64,000 nucleotides of DNA from NCBI RefSeq assembly GCF_000174355.1, contig NZ_ACIS01000009.1, positions 1 through 64,000 on the forward strand, given 5' to 3'. Below, piece by piece: positions 37,162-45,738 of the stretch; the first letter of the stretch is position 1; each line of letters begins with the position of its first letter. This DNA comes from Pseudogulbenkiania ferrooxidans 2002 (GTDB lineage: Bacteria > Pseudomonadota > Gammaproteobacteria > Burkholderiales > Chromobacteriaceae). Position numbers and translations under genes: made by a program. The notes beneath the pieces are model-generated. The model was not told the origin of the DNA. It did not search any database and saw only the letters and a list, made by a program, of their open reading frames with translations.

Positions 37162-38589
37162 ATGTCACAGCACACCTTCTTCTGGCACGACTACGAGACC
37201 TTCGGCACCGTGCCACGCCAGGATCGTCCGGCGCAGTTCGCCGGCATCCGCACCGATGCCGAGCTGAACGAGATCGGCGAACCGGTCATGCTGTATTGCC
37301 GGCCCAGCCCGGACTACCTGCCCTCCCCCGAAGCCTGCCTGCTCACCGGCATCACCCCGCAGCTGTGCCAGCAACACGGCGTGGCCGAGCACGAATTCGC
37401 CGGCGTGATCGAGCGCGAACTGGCCACGCCGGGCACCATCGGCGTCGGCTACAACTCGCTGCGCTTCGACGACGAAGTCACCCGCTTCCTGTTCTGGCGC
37501 AATCTGATCGACCCCTATGCCCGCGAGTGGCAGAACCAGTGCGGGCGCTGGGACCTGCTCGACCTGGTGCGCGCCACCTACGCGCTGCGCCCCGAAGGCA
37601 TCGAGTGGCCCAAGCACGACACCGGCCTGCCCAGCTTCAAGCTCGAGCACCTGTCCGCCGCCAACGGCCTGGCCCACGAGGCCGCGCACGATGCGCTGTC
37701 CGACGTGCGCGCCACCATCGCGCTGGCACGGCTGATCCGCCAGCGCCAGCCCAAGCTGTTCGAGTTCTACCTCGGCCTGCGCAAGAAGGACGCGGTACGC
37801 CACCAACTCAGCCTGCACGCCCCGCGCCCACTGCTGCACGTCTCCGGCATGTACGGTGCCGAGCGCGGCAACCTGGCGGTGGTCTGGCCACTGGCCGAAC
37901 ACCCGAGCAACAAGAATGAAGTGATCGTCTGGGACCTGGCTTACGACCCCGCCGAATTGCGCGGACTCGGCCCGGACACGATCCGCCAACGCCTGTTCAG
38001 CCGCAGCGACGAGCTGCCCGATGGCGTCAGCCGGCTGCCGATCAAGACCATCCACATCAACAAATCGCCGTTCGTCGTGAGCAACCTGCGCGTTCTGAGC
38101 GATGAACGTGCCGATCACTGGGGCATCGACCTGGACGCGGTCACACGCCACGCCGAAACCGCGCAAGCCCTGCCGAACCTGACCTCGGTCTGGCGCAAGG
38201 TCTATCAGCGCGAGACCGGCGCACCCGCCGACGTGGATGAAAACCTCTACGGCGGCTTCGTTTCCAACAATGACCGCCGCGAACTCACCCGGCTGCGCAC
38301 GCTGTCGGCGGTGCAACTCGCCGGCGAACGCCCGGCCTTCGACGATGCACAACTCTCCGAGCAACTGTTCCGTTACCGTGCCCGCAACTTTCCGGCCTCG
38401 CTGTCGGCCGCCGAGCAGGAGCGCTGGCAGAGCTGGTGCCGCAGCAAGCTGATCGATGGCGCCATCCCCGGCCGCCACCGCGCCCAGTGCCTGGAGGAGA
38501 TTGCCACGCTGGAAGCGACGGCTGACGCGCGTGGCCAGACGCTACTGGCGGCGATCCGCCAGTTTGTCGACGAAACCGCCCCAGTCTGA
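37162..38589 (+). CDS. sbcB: Exodeoxyribonuclease I
   Basis: 475 residues, exactly the E. coli length, from the ATG at 37162; an upstream in-frame extension is rejected because it overlaps mutL. FFWHDYETFGTVPRQDRPAQ has the DEDD-family first Asp/Glu. GVGYNSLRFDDEVTRFLF and AAHDALSDVRATIALARL carry the other acidic residues and the catalytic His. The C-terminal extension interacts with SSB in other species. It degrades single-stranded DNA 3'-5' in mismatch repair and recombination. It lies next to mutL, a functional neighbour. Confidence 0.96.
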   Translation: MSQHTFFWHDYETFGTVPRQDRPAQFAGIRTDAELNEIGEPVMLYCRPSPDYLPSPEACLLTGITPQLCQQHGVAEHEFAGVIERELATPGTIGVGYNSLRFDDEVTRFLFWRNLIDPYAREWQNQCGRWDLLDLVRATYALRPEGIEWPKHDTGLPSFKLEHLSAANGLAHEAAHDALSDVRATIALARLIRQRQPKLFEFYLGLRKKDAVRHQLSLHAPRPLLHVSGMYGAERGNLAVVWPLAEHPSNKNEVIVWDLAYDPAELRGLGPDTIRQRLFSRSDELPDGVSRLPIKTIHINKSPFVVSNLRVLSDERADHWGIDLDAVTRHAETAQALPNLTSVWRKVYQRETGAPADVDENLYGGFVSNNDRRELTRLRTLSAVQLAGERPAFDDAQLSEQLFRYRARNFPASLSAAEQERWQSWCRSKLIDGAIPGRHRAQCLEEIATLEATADARGQTLLAAIRQFVDETAPV

Positions 38590-38869
38590 GAACGGCCCCC
38601 ATTAGGCGGCTACGCCTTTGCATTTTGAGTACCGCGGCGCCCTGCGAGCGCCTTTATCGCGGAGTGAATTGCTCAGCGATACGGAATCCTCATGTACCCC
38701 GTGTGCATTGCGGCTCCTGCATTCCGCGGCACTCAACCTGCCTTGGCTTGCTCGCCTACGGGGATAAGTTCTCATCGCCATGTGGCCAAGCTTGCCTCAC
38801 GCTGCAAAGGTTGGCCGAAGCCTCGCCCGGTGCGACAATATCGCCTTGTCGCACTCATCGCCGCACCCC
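38590..38869. other. Intergenic region with duplicated promoter block before miaA
   Basis: No gene seen. The block TTGGCCGAAGCC…CGGTGCGACAAT at 38811–38839 nearly repeats the one before sbcB (37106–37134), with the same 17-base spacing. The first 200 bases hold no recognised feature. Confidence 0.5.
38808..38819 (+). repeat. AGGTTGGCCGAA 12-mer, copy 4
   Basis: Exact copy preceded by CAA, upstream of miaA, overlapping its putative -35 element. Confidence 0.6.
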
Positions 38870-39829
38870 ATGACCACCCCCACCAAAGCCATCCTGCTGA
38901 TGGGCCCCACCGCCTCCGGCAAAACCGGATTGGCACTCGAACTGGCCCGCCACTTTCCGGTGGAAATCATCAGCGTCGACTCCGCGCTGGTCTACCGTGA
39001 CATGGATATCGGTACCGCCAAGCCCAGCCGTGACGAGATGGCGCAGGTGCCCCATCACCTGATCGACATCATCAGCCCGCTGGAAGCGTATTCCGCAGCG
39101 CAGTTTCACGCTGATGCCAACCGCCTGATCGACGATATCGCTGCACGCGGCAAGGTGCCGCTCTTGGTCGGCGGCACGATGCTCTACTTCAAGGCGCTGA
39201 TCGACGGCCTCTCCGACATGCCACCCGCCGACGTCGCCACCCGCGCCCAACTCGACCTCGAGGCCGCCAAATACGGCTGGCCCGCACTGCACGCACAACT
39301 CGCCGAAGCCGACCCGATCACCGCCGCGCGCCTCGAACCGCTGGACTCGCAGCGCATCCAGCGCGCGCTGGAAGTCTTCCGGCTTACCGGCAAACCGCTC
39401 TCGGCGTGGCACGCAGAAGGACGCAACCAGGCCGCCCGCTTCCAGATGCTCAAACTGGCGCTGATCCCGCACGACCGCGCCTGGCTACACGAGCGCATCG
39501 CCTTGCGCTTCCGGCTGATGCTGGAACAGTTCTTCCTCGACGAAGTCGTGCGCCTGCGCCAACGCTACCCCGATCTCACGCCCGACCTGCCCTCGATGCG
39601 CTGCGTCGGCTACCGTCAGGCTTGGGAGCACCTCGACGGCCAAGCCAGCTACGCCGATTTCCTCGACAAAGGCATCGCCGCCACCCGGCAACTGGCCAAG
39701 CGCCAACTGACCTGGCTGCGCTCGATGCCCGACATCACCGTCCTCGAGCCCACCAGCCCGACTGTCACCACCACGGCATTGAACGTTTGTCGTGATTTCC
39801 TGTCGGCGTCGACGCCACACGCCACTTAA
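38870..39829 (+). CDS. miaA: tRNA dimethylallyltransferase
   Basis: 319 residues from the ATG at 38870. [20 protein letters not shown] is the P-loop, and [20 protein letters not shown] follows with the catalytic Asp. [16 protein letters not shown] and [13 protein letters not shown] are further family motifs, with [13 protein letters not shown] near the C-terminus. MiaA puts an isopentenyl group on A37 of tRNAs reading UNN codons. It often sits near mutL, as here. Confidence 0.96.
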   Translation: MTTPTKAILLMGPTASGKTGLALELARHFPVEIISVDSALVYRDMDIGTAKPSRDEMAQVPHHLIDIISPLEAYSAAQFHADANRLIDDIAARGKVPLLVGGTMLYFKALIDGLSDMPPADVATRAQLDLEAAKYGWPALHAQLAEADPITAARLEPLDSQRIQRALEVFRLTGKPLSAWHAEGRNQAARFQMLKLALIPHDRAWLHERIALRFRLMLEQFFLDEVVRLRQRYPDLTPDLPSMRCVGYRQAWEHLDGQASYADFLDKGIAATRQLAKRQLTWLRSMPDITVLEPTSPTVTTTALNVCRDFLSASTPHAT

Positions 39830-39914
39830 AATCAAACAGAACAACGGCACATCAGCGCCTTAAACCGTACTCTTTCGACTATCATGATAAAGATTGGACG
39901 AGTCCGGAAAAATT

Positions 39915-40331
39915 ATGAGAAAAGCTTGGGCGGGATTCACCCTGATTGAACTCTTGATTGCCATCGTCGTAGTGGCCATCCTGATGTCGCTCGCCGTCCC
40001 GGCCTATCAGGATTACGTGCGGCGCAGCCGCATCAACGCAGCGCTGGCCCAGCTGTCGCAAACCCGGGTGAGCCTGGAGCAGTACTACGCCGACAACCGC
40101 AGCTACGCCGCCTCCGGCACCACCTGCGGCGCCACTCCTTCTACCGTCGACTATTTCACCCTGGCCTGTACCGCCAGCGGCAGCACCGGCTATACCCTCG
40201 GCGCCACCGGCACCACGGTAATGGCCGGTTACGTTTACAGCCTGGATCAGAGCAACAGCAAGAGCACCACCCAGTACAAGGGCAGCACGGTTAGCAAGTC
40301 CTGCTGGCTGATCAAGGGGGACGAATGTTGA
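39915..40331 (+). CDS. pilE: Type IV pilin-like protein (PilE class)
   Basis: 138 residues from the ATG at 39915. WAGFTLIELLIAIVVVAIL is the class III leader: cleavage after the Gly by PilD, then N-methyl-Phe and the Glu-5. SLAVPAYQDYVRRSRINAAL continues the helix. Cysteines near 74 and 86 and a pair in SCWLIKGDEC at the end suggest disulfide loops. It is first gene of the minor pilin operon. It could be a minor pilin or a ComP-like DNA-binding pilin; the sequence alone does not decide. Confidence 0.85.
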   Translation: MRKAWAGFTLIELLIAIVVVAILMSLAVPAYQDYVRRSRINAALAQLSQTRVSLEQYYADNRSYAASGTTCGATPSTVDYFTLACTASGSTGYTLGATGTTVMAGYVYSLDQSNSKSTTQYKGSTVSKSCWLIKGDEC

Positions 40332-40843
40332 AGCGGATGCGCCAGCGCGGGTTCTCCCTGATCGAAATGCTGATCTCGATCGTGCTGATGGCCGTCGTAC
40401 TGGCTTTTGCCGTGCCCAGTTTTTCGACCTGGCTGATGAATCACCAGATCCGCAACGCGGCCGATACCGCCATGGCCAGCCTGCAACTGGCGCGCGCCGA
40501 AGCCATCCGCACCAACACGGCCGTGCAGCTGAGCTTTGACTCGACCACCAAGAAAATCTGGCAGATCAAGCGCGTCGACACCGGTGCAGTGCTGCAGCAA
40601 AAGAATTTTGCCGAGGATGCCCCGAAGGTAACGATCACCCCGACGCCCTCGACCGTCACCACCGTCACCTTCAATGGGCTCGGCCGCATCAGCGACACCA
40701 CACCGCTGACGCAACTGAACTTCGACGTCACCACTATCGCCGCGGCCGACAGCAAGGACATGCGCATCACCCTGCAGACGGGGGGCGCGCTGAAGCTGTG
40801 CGACCCCAACGTCACCAGTTCGACCGACCCGAGGAAGTGCTGA
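40325..40843 (+). CDS. fimT: Minor pilin FimT/GspH
   Basis: 172 residues; ATG overlaps the end of the pilE-like gene. RGFSLIEMLISIVLMAVVLA near residues 8–27 is the prepilin motif. PSFSTWLMNHQIRNAADTAM is the typical FimT/GspH continuation, and a C-terminal beta region follows. FimT proteins prime pilus assembly and in some species bind DNA for natural transformation. Next gene starts 3 bases after its stop. Confidence 0.9.
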   Translation: MLKRMRQRGFSLIEMLISIVLMAVVLAFAVPSFSTWLMNHQIRNAADTAMASLQLARAEAIRTNTAVQLSFDSTTKKIWQIKRVDTGAVLQQKNFAEDAPKVTITPTPSTVTTVTFNGLGRISDTTPLTQLNFDVTTIAAADSKDMRITLQTGGALKLCDPNVTSSTDPRKC

Positions 40844-40845
40844 CC

Positions 40846-41319
40846 ATGGCCCGCCCAAGCATCTCACGGCAAAACCAGCAAGGCTCGACCCTGATCGAAG
40901 CCCTGATCGCCATGGCCATTTTCGCCATCAGCATCCTCGCCCTGATCGCCCTGCAAGGCTTCACCATCCGCGCCAACAGCGAGAACCAGTACCGCGGACA
41001 AGCCACCTACCTCGCCAACAGCCTGATCGGGCAGATGTGGGCGGCCCGTGCCAGCGGCAGCTTTGCCACCAACTTCGCCTTCAACAGCGGCCATACCTGC
41101 GATGGCAGCAGCACCAGTTCCAGCCAGGCCGAGATCAGCAACTGGCTGAGTTCGATCAGCTCGACCCTGCCCAATGCCACTGCGGCTCGCCAATCCGTCA
41201 CCATCGCCTCGACCCTTAGCGGTTCCGCCAACCAGATCACCGTCACGATCTGCTGGCAAAACACGTCCGATAGCGATGTGCGCCATTTCACCACCACCAC
41301 GCTGATCCCCACCTCCTGA
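40846..41319 (+). CDS. pilV: Minor pilin PilV
   Basis: 157 residues from the ATG at 40846. QQGSTLIEALIAMAIFAISI is the prepilin motif with Ser for Phe at +1 after the Gly. Two cysteines lie in the C-terminal half (HTCDGSS, ITVCWQ-like). PilV, PilW, PilX and FimT form the tip complex with PilY1. It is preceded and followed by pilin genes within 10 bases. Confidence 0.88.
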   Translation: MARPSISRQNQQGSTLIEALIAMAIFAISILALIALQGFTIRANSENQYRGQATYLANSLIGQMWAARASGSFATNFAFNSGHTCDGSSTSSSQAEISNWLSSISSTLPNATAARQSVTIASTLSGSANQITVTICWQNTSDSDVRHFTTTTLIPTS

Positions 41320-41329
41320 GGCGATCACC

Positions 41330-42484
41330 ATGAATCAGCCGCATTTACGCTCCCCGCGCCGCCAGTCCGGCATCAGCCTGATCGAAATCATGATCGGGCT
41401 AACCATCGCGCTGATCACCACGCTGATGCTGTCGCAGATCATGGGGCTGTGGTGGAACCAGCGCAAAACCACGGACTCGGCCTCGGAGGGCCAGAACCAG
41501 GGCCTGACCTCGATGGTTTTGATGGAACAGGCAATCCGCAGCGCGGGCTACGGCACTCAGATCGGGACGCTGATCAACTGCTCCACCCGTTATGCCTACA
41601 TCGGCACCAATGGTGCTAATGGCGGCGAAGATCCCAATTTCGCCGGCGCGGCTTTCGGCGTCTCGATCGCCCCCCTGATCATCATCGACGGCGGCACCAA
41701 TGGTGAAGCGGACCAGATCGAAGTCAGGGGAGGTAAAGGCAACCTCAGCTTCGGCCTGACCACCCTCAGCAAGACCATGCCGCCCAGCTCGTCGGAACTG
41801 GACGTCAGCACCGTGTCCGGTTTCGAAGTCAACACCTTCTCCGTTTTGTACGATCCCAGCACCGGCAACTGCACCCGCTTCGACCTGACCCAGAAACAGA
41901 ATTCCGCACTAAAGCTGCAACAGAACCCGGGTAACAACGACAACGGCACCACCTACAATCCGGCCACGAACTATGAAAACTCCAACGGCTACCCTACCTA
42001 CTCTGCCGGCAACTACATCATCAAGCTAGGCTCCGACGTCATTACCAGCACTTACTCGGTAGATGAAACCAACCGCCAATTGAAGCTGGCCGATGCCTCG
42101 ATGCGAACCTCCACCGTCAACTACACGCTGGGCGAGAACATCGTCAATATGCAGGCACAGTATGGGATCAAGAGCGGCAGCAGCTACACTTGGACCGATG
42201 CCACCGGCTCTTATGCCAAGTCAGCCCTCGCCGCCGATAGCGCCAGCCTGACCAAGATACTGACCCTGCAGGCGGTGAAGCTGGCCGTGGTATCCCGCGT
42301 CCCGAAACGCGAAAGCGGCATCGTGACCACCGCCTGTTCCGGCTTCTCCAACGGCATCTGCATCTGGAGCGGCACCAAGGTACGGCTGGACGGTGGCGCG
42401 GGCGGCACAGAATGGCAGCATTACAAATACCGCATCTACGAAAGCGTCATCCCGCTGAGGAACACGATATGGTCCGCCGGCTAG
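41330..42484 (+). CDS. pilW: Minor pilin PilW
   Basis: 384 residues. RQSGISLIEIMIGLTIALIT near 11–30 is the prepilin motif, followed by LMLSQIMGLWWNQRK. The C-terminal portion is long and beta-rich, ending YRIYESVIPLRNTIW, typical for PilW tails. It is an essential component of the pilus tip primer complex. Its stop lies inside the 5' end of pilX. Confidence 0.88.
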   Translation: MNQPHLRSPRRQSGISLIEIMIGLTIALITTLMLSQIMGLWWNQRKTTDSASEGQNQGLTSMVLMEQAIRSAGYGTQIGTLINCSTRYAYIGTNGANGGEDPNFAGAAFGVSIAPLIIIDGGTNGEADQIEVRGGKGNLSFGLTTLSKTMPPSSSELDVSTVSGFEVNTFSVLYDPSTGNCTRFDLTQKQNSALKLQQNPGNNDNGTTYNPATNYENSNGYPTYSAGNYIIKLGSDVITSTYSVDETNRQLKLADASMRTSTVNYTLGENIVNMQAQYGIKSGSSYTWTDATGSYAKSALAADSASLTKILTLQAVKLAVVSRVPKRESGIVTTACSGFSNGICIWSGTKVRLDGGAGGTEWQHYKYRIYESVIPLRNTIWSAG

Positions 42485-43113
42485 CCATGACGACACGCCC
42501 CCTGAAGAGCGCCCAGCACGGCGTCTCGCTGGTCATCACCCTGATCGCCATGATCGCCATCCTGCTCATCGGCGTGGCCATGGTACGGGTGGTGGATTTC
42601 TCCGGACTGATGACACGCAACCTCGCCTTCCGGGAAGGCGGCATCCACCTCACCGACGTCGGGCTGCAATACGGCTTATCGGCGCTCGGCAGCTTGAGCA
42701 GCACCACGCTGGATGGCTCCAATGCCGCCAGTTGCAGCACCAACTCGACCACCTTCAACAATTGCTACTATCCGGTGGACCTGGACACCAATAGCGACGG
42801 CGTTCCCGACAACCTCGACTGGTCCACGGTCAGCGCCATCAACGTCAGCAACAGTTCGGGCTACACCGTCAAATTCATCATCGAGCGGCTGTGCACCGGC
42901 ACCCTGGGCACGGCCGTCACCGACAAGGCCGGCAAATGCCAATACGCCATCCCCTCCAGCGGCAGCACCAGCACGCTGGGCGGTAGCAAGAAGATTGGAA
43001 GCACCGTGTTTTCCGGGCTCAGTTCAAGCAACAGCATCTACTACCGCGTCACCAGCCGCGCCGAAGGTCCAGGCAGCAGTCTGAGCATTTCCCAGACCAT
43101 CCTCACCCGATAG
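42469..43113 (+). CDS. pilX: Minor pilin PilX
   Basis: 214 residues from the ATG at 42469, with GAGGA 8 bases upstream; ATG at 42487 is an alternative. QHGVSLVITLIAMIAILLIG is the PilX-type N-terminal helix, where Leu/Val replace the usual Phe/Glu. The rest is Ser/Thr/Asn-rich with four cysteines (SCSTN, NCYY, LCTGT, KCQY). It acts in the PilY1-containing tip complex. Confidence 0.85.
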   Translation: MVRRLAMTTRPLKSAQHGVSLVITLIAMIAILLIGVAMVRVVDFSGLMTRNLAFREGGIHLTDVGLQYGLSALGSLSSTTLDGSNAASCSTNSTTFNNCYYPVDLDTNSDGVPDNLDWSTVSAINVSNSSGYTVKFIIERLCTGTLGTAVTDKAGKCQYAIPSSGSTSTLGGSKKIGSTVFSGLSSSNSIYYRVTSRAEGPGSSLSISQTILTR

Positions 43114-43118
43114 GAAAC

Positions 43119-45203
43119 ATGATCATGTCCACGGTAAGAAGGATTACCAGGCAATTTGCGCTGGCCGGCATCTTGATGGCGACACCCTTGCTGGCGCAGG
43201 CCGACGCGTCGACCACCCTGCCCGACACCCCTCTCGAGGTGTGCACCACCAGCGTCGACAGCTCGCAAGGGGGCTCTGCAGCCGCGGTGACCAACTCCAA
43301 TATCGTGCAGGGGGACAGCACACTGTTCGCCTCTTACTACGACGACACCGCCACCATGATGACGGGGGACCTCAAGGCCTTCACCATCGACCCCACCACG
43401 GGTTCGATCAGCAGCACCGCGCAATGGAGCGCCCAGACGATCCTGACCGCCTTGAGCAACAGCAGCCTGAGCGGCAATAACAGCAGCAGGAAGTTCTACA
43501 CCAACATCGGTGGCACGGCGACCGAAATTCAGGACACCAGCAGCTTTTGCTCTGCAACCAATCAAACCTATCTCGGCGCATCGAGCGAGTCGGACTGCGA
43601 AAACATCATCAAATTGCTGAAAGGGGTCAATAGCACCACCGGCAACCCCAGCGTGACGCTCGGGACAACGTACCGTATTCCTGCTAAACGTCTAGGTACG
43701 ATCGTCCACAGCGAGCCTGTCTACGTCTCCGGGCTGAATATGGTCATTCAGGCCGCCAACGACGGCATGCTGCACGCCTTCACGCACAACAACAGCACCA
43801 TCGGTGCCAACAACAGCAGCAACGGCAGTGAAGCTTGGACCTATATCCCGAAAGCGTTCCTGAACTCCATCGGGCAAAGCGATGCTCCGAACAAGATCAA
43901 GGCCTACGTCACCAGCGGCTACACCCACAAGTACTGGCTTGACGCCACACCGGCAATAGATAAATTCACCACCACCTCTACCAGTGGTAACACTACCACG
44001 ACGACCAATACATATTATCTATCTAGTGGTTTTGCTAAAGGGGCCAAAGGAATCTTTTCTCTGAGCCTAGGAACAAACCAGAGTACGAACCAAAATAATA
44101 GCACTCCGACTATCACCACCTTGCCGACCCCGCTGTGGACCTTCGACAACAGCAGTGGGGCCACGACTGTGGACAGCGATACCGGCTACCTTTATGGTCG
44201 CCCCATTATCACCCAGGTCACCATAGGTACCACGACAACGAAGGTAGCCATCTTTGCCAGCGGCTTCAGTACATTCGATCTCAGCAGTCTTGCCTCGAAC
44301 AGCTACCTGTACGTCGTGAACCTGACGACCGGTGCACTCATCAAGAAATTCAGCGTGAGCGGAAAGGGTTTGAACTACATCGCCGGTTTCGCCGACAGCT
44401 ATTCGTCTTTGAACCAGGTCCAGTATGTTTATGGAGGCGACCTGGACGGCAACGTCTGGCGCTTCGACCTGACCTCGACCGACAGCAATAGCTGGAACGT
44501 GCACAAACTCGCCAGCCTGGGCGCCCCGATCAGCAGCGAGCCCGAACTGGGACAAATCACCATCGACGGCACGCCTAAGCGCTTCGTCTACATCGGTACC
44601 GGGCGCTACCTGACGCCTTCCGATCTCACCACCGCCAGCGGCAGCATGTACGGCCTGATCGACCGCATCGATACCGTCACCAGCTACAACGACAGCAACG
44701 ACGCCACCGTTCCCAACCAGCTGAGCACGGTGACCTTAGCCTCCAGCAACTACGACACCAGTGCCAGTACCACCGTCGGGGTCGCCAGCAACCTCTCCAG
44801 TTATGGCTGGGCCGCCAACCTGCCGACGGGGCAACGCGTGATCAACTCCGCCGCTATTGCCAACGGCAAGGTGCTGTTCACCGCCAACAAACCGTCCAAC
44901 CCCTGTGATACCAACAACAGTTCGCCCATGGAAAGCTGGCTGTACGTAATCGACTACCAGACCGGCCTGCAAACCGGCTATTTCAGCTTGGCCAGCGCTG
45001 CAACCAGCGCCGGACTCTCCGACACCCACTTCCTGGCCAGCCGTCCGACCGTGGTCAAGCTGTCGAGCGGGGATTACAGGGCGATGATCCGTACCACCGA
45101 CGGCGACACACTGAATGTCGACGTCGGCACGCTACTGACGACCAGCGGCGGCACCGGTAGCGCGGTGAAGGGCGTGTTCTGGCGCGAAGTGATCACCCAG
45201 TAA
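43119..45203 (+). CDS. pilY1: Short PilY1/PilC-type pilus tip adhesin
   Basis: 694 residues; ATG 43125 is an alternative better spaced from GGAA. A signal peptide (ALAGILMATPLLAQA) starts the protein. Residues ~190–690 match the PilY1 beta-propeller: VHSEPVYVSG, AANDGMLHAF, YVYGGDLDGNVWRFDL (a calcium-binding loop), and RFVYIGTGRYL. The usual N-terminal von Willebrand A region of ~1000-residue PilY1 proteins is missing, replaced by a Ser/Thr-rich segment of about 150 residues. It promotes pilus extension and adhesion. It is last gene of the operon, followed by a terminator. Confidence 0.87.
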   Translation: MIMSTVRRITRQFALAGILMATPLLAQADASTTLPDTPLEVCTTSVDSSQGGSAAAVTNSNIVQGDSTLFASYYDDTATMMTGDLKAFTIDPTTGSISSTAQWSAQTILTALSNSSLSGNNSSRKFYTNIGGTATEIQDTSSFCSATNQTYLGASSESDCENIIKLLKGVNSTTGNPSVTLGTTYRIPAKRLGTIVHSEPVYVSGLNMVIQAANDGMLHAFTHNNSTIGANNSSNGSEAWTYIPKAFLNSIGQSDAPNKIKAYVTSGYTHKYWLDATPAIDKFTTTSTSGNTTTTTNTYYLSSGFAKGAKGIFSLSLGTNQSTNQNNSTPTITTLPTPLWTFDNSSGATTVDSDTGYLYGRPIITQVTIGTTTTKVAIFASGFSTFDLSSLASNSYLYVVNLTTGALIKKFSVSGKGLNYIAGFADSYSSLNQVQYVYGGDLDGNVWRFDLTSTDSNSWNVHKLASLGAPISSEPELGQITIDGTPKRFVYIGTGRYLTPSDLTTASGSMYGLIDRIDTVTSYNDSNDATVPNQLSTVTLASSNYDTSASTTVGVASNLSSYGWAANLPTGQRVINSAAIANGKVLFTANKPSNPCDTNNSSPMESWLYVIDYQTGLQTGYFSLASAATSAGLSDTHFLASRPTVVKLSSGDYRAMIRTTDGDTLNVDVGTLLTTSGGTGSAVKGVFWREVITQ

Positions 45204-45218
45204 GCCGCCTGCTCCAAC

Positions 45219-45250
45219 AAAAAAACCCGGCTCATCGACCGGGTTTTTTT
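45219..45250 (+). terminator. Terminator after pilY1
   Basis: AAAAAAACCCGG / CCGGGTTTTTTT dyad with an 8-base loop; bidirectional with the convergent RidA-like gene. Confidence 0.9.
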
Positions 45251-45267
45251 GTGCACACTCACTACTC

Positions 45268-45618
45268 TCAGCAGCGGCTGGCGACAATCTTGATCTCGAC
45301 TTTCCAGGCCGGATTGGCGAGCTTGGCCTCGACCGTGGCCCGTGCCGGTACGTGACCTTCGGCCACCCAGGCGTCCCAAGCCTCGTTCATGGCGTCGTAG
45401 TCGGACAGCGAAGCGAGGAAAATGGTGGCATCGACGATCTTGGTCTTGTCCGACCCCAGCTCGGCCAGCAGCGTGTCGATCTGACCCAGCACGTTGGCGG
45501 TCTGCTCGCGTGCGTCGGAGTCGGTGTTTTCCGGCACCTGGCCGGCCAGGAAAATCATGCCGTTGACGACGGCCGCCTCGGCCAGCCGCTTGCCCGGTTT
45601 GTGACGATAGATGGTCAT
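45268..45618 (-). CDS. RidA/YjgF-family protein
   Basis: 116 residues. The fold signature begins IYRHKPGKRLAEAAVVNG, with FLAGQVPENTDSDAREQT in the middle. The family's pocket Arg is in PARATVEAKLANP near 92–104. Canonical RidA hydrolyses reactive enamines formed by PLP enzymes. This member has VPARATVEA, where canonical RidA has PARSTVEV-like; subgroup function is uncertain. It stands between two convergent terminators. Confidence 0.9.
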   Translation of the reverse strand: MTIYRHKPGKRLAEAAVVNGMIFLAGQVPENTDSDAREQTANVLGQIDTLLAELGSDKTKIVDATIFLASLSDYDAMNEAWDAWVAEGHVPARATVEAKLANPAWKVEIKIVASRC

Positions 45619-45671
45619 GGCAATCCTTATGCAGTGGAATTCGCGCCCGGGCTCCCCTTGGAGCCCGACAA

Positions 45672-45701
45672 TAAAAAACGGCGGGAGTGCGTCCCGCCGT
45701 C
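45672..45701 (-). terminator. Terminator after desaturase gene
   Basis: ACGGCGGGA / TCCCGCCGT dyad, with TTTTTT on the minus strand. Confidence 0.85.
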
Positions 45702-45738
45702 GTGCAGTGTATCAGAACCCGCTCTGGCTCATGCCTGA

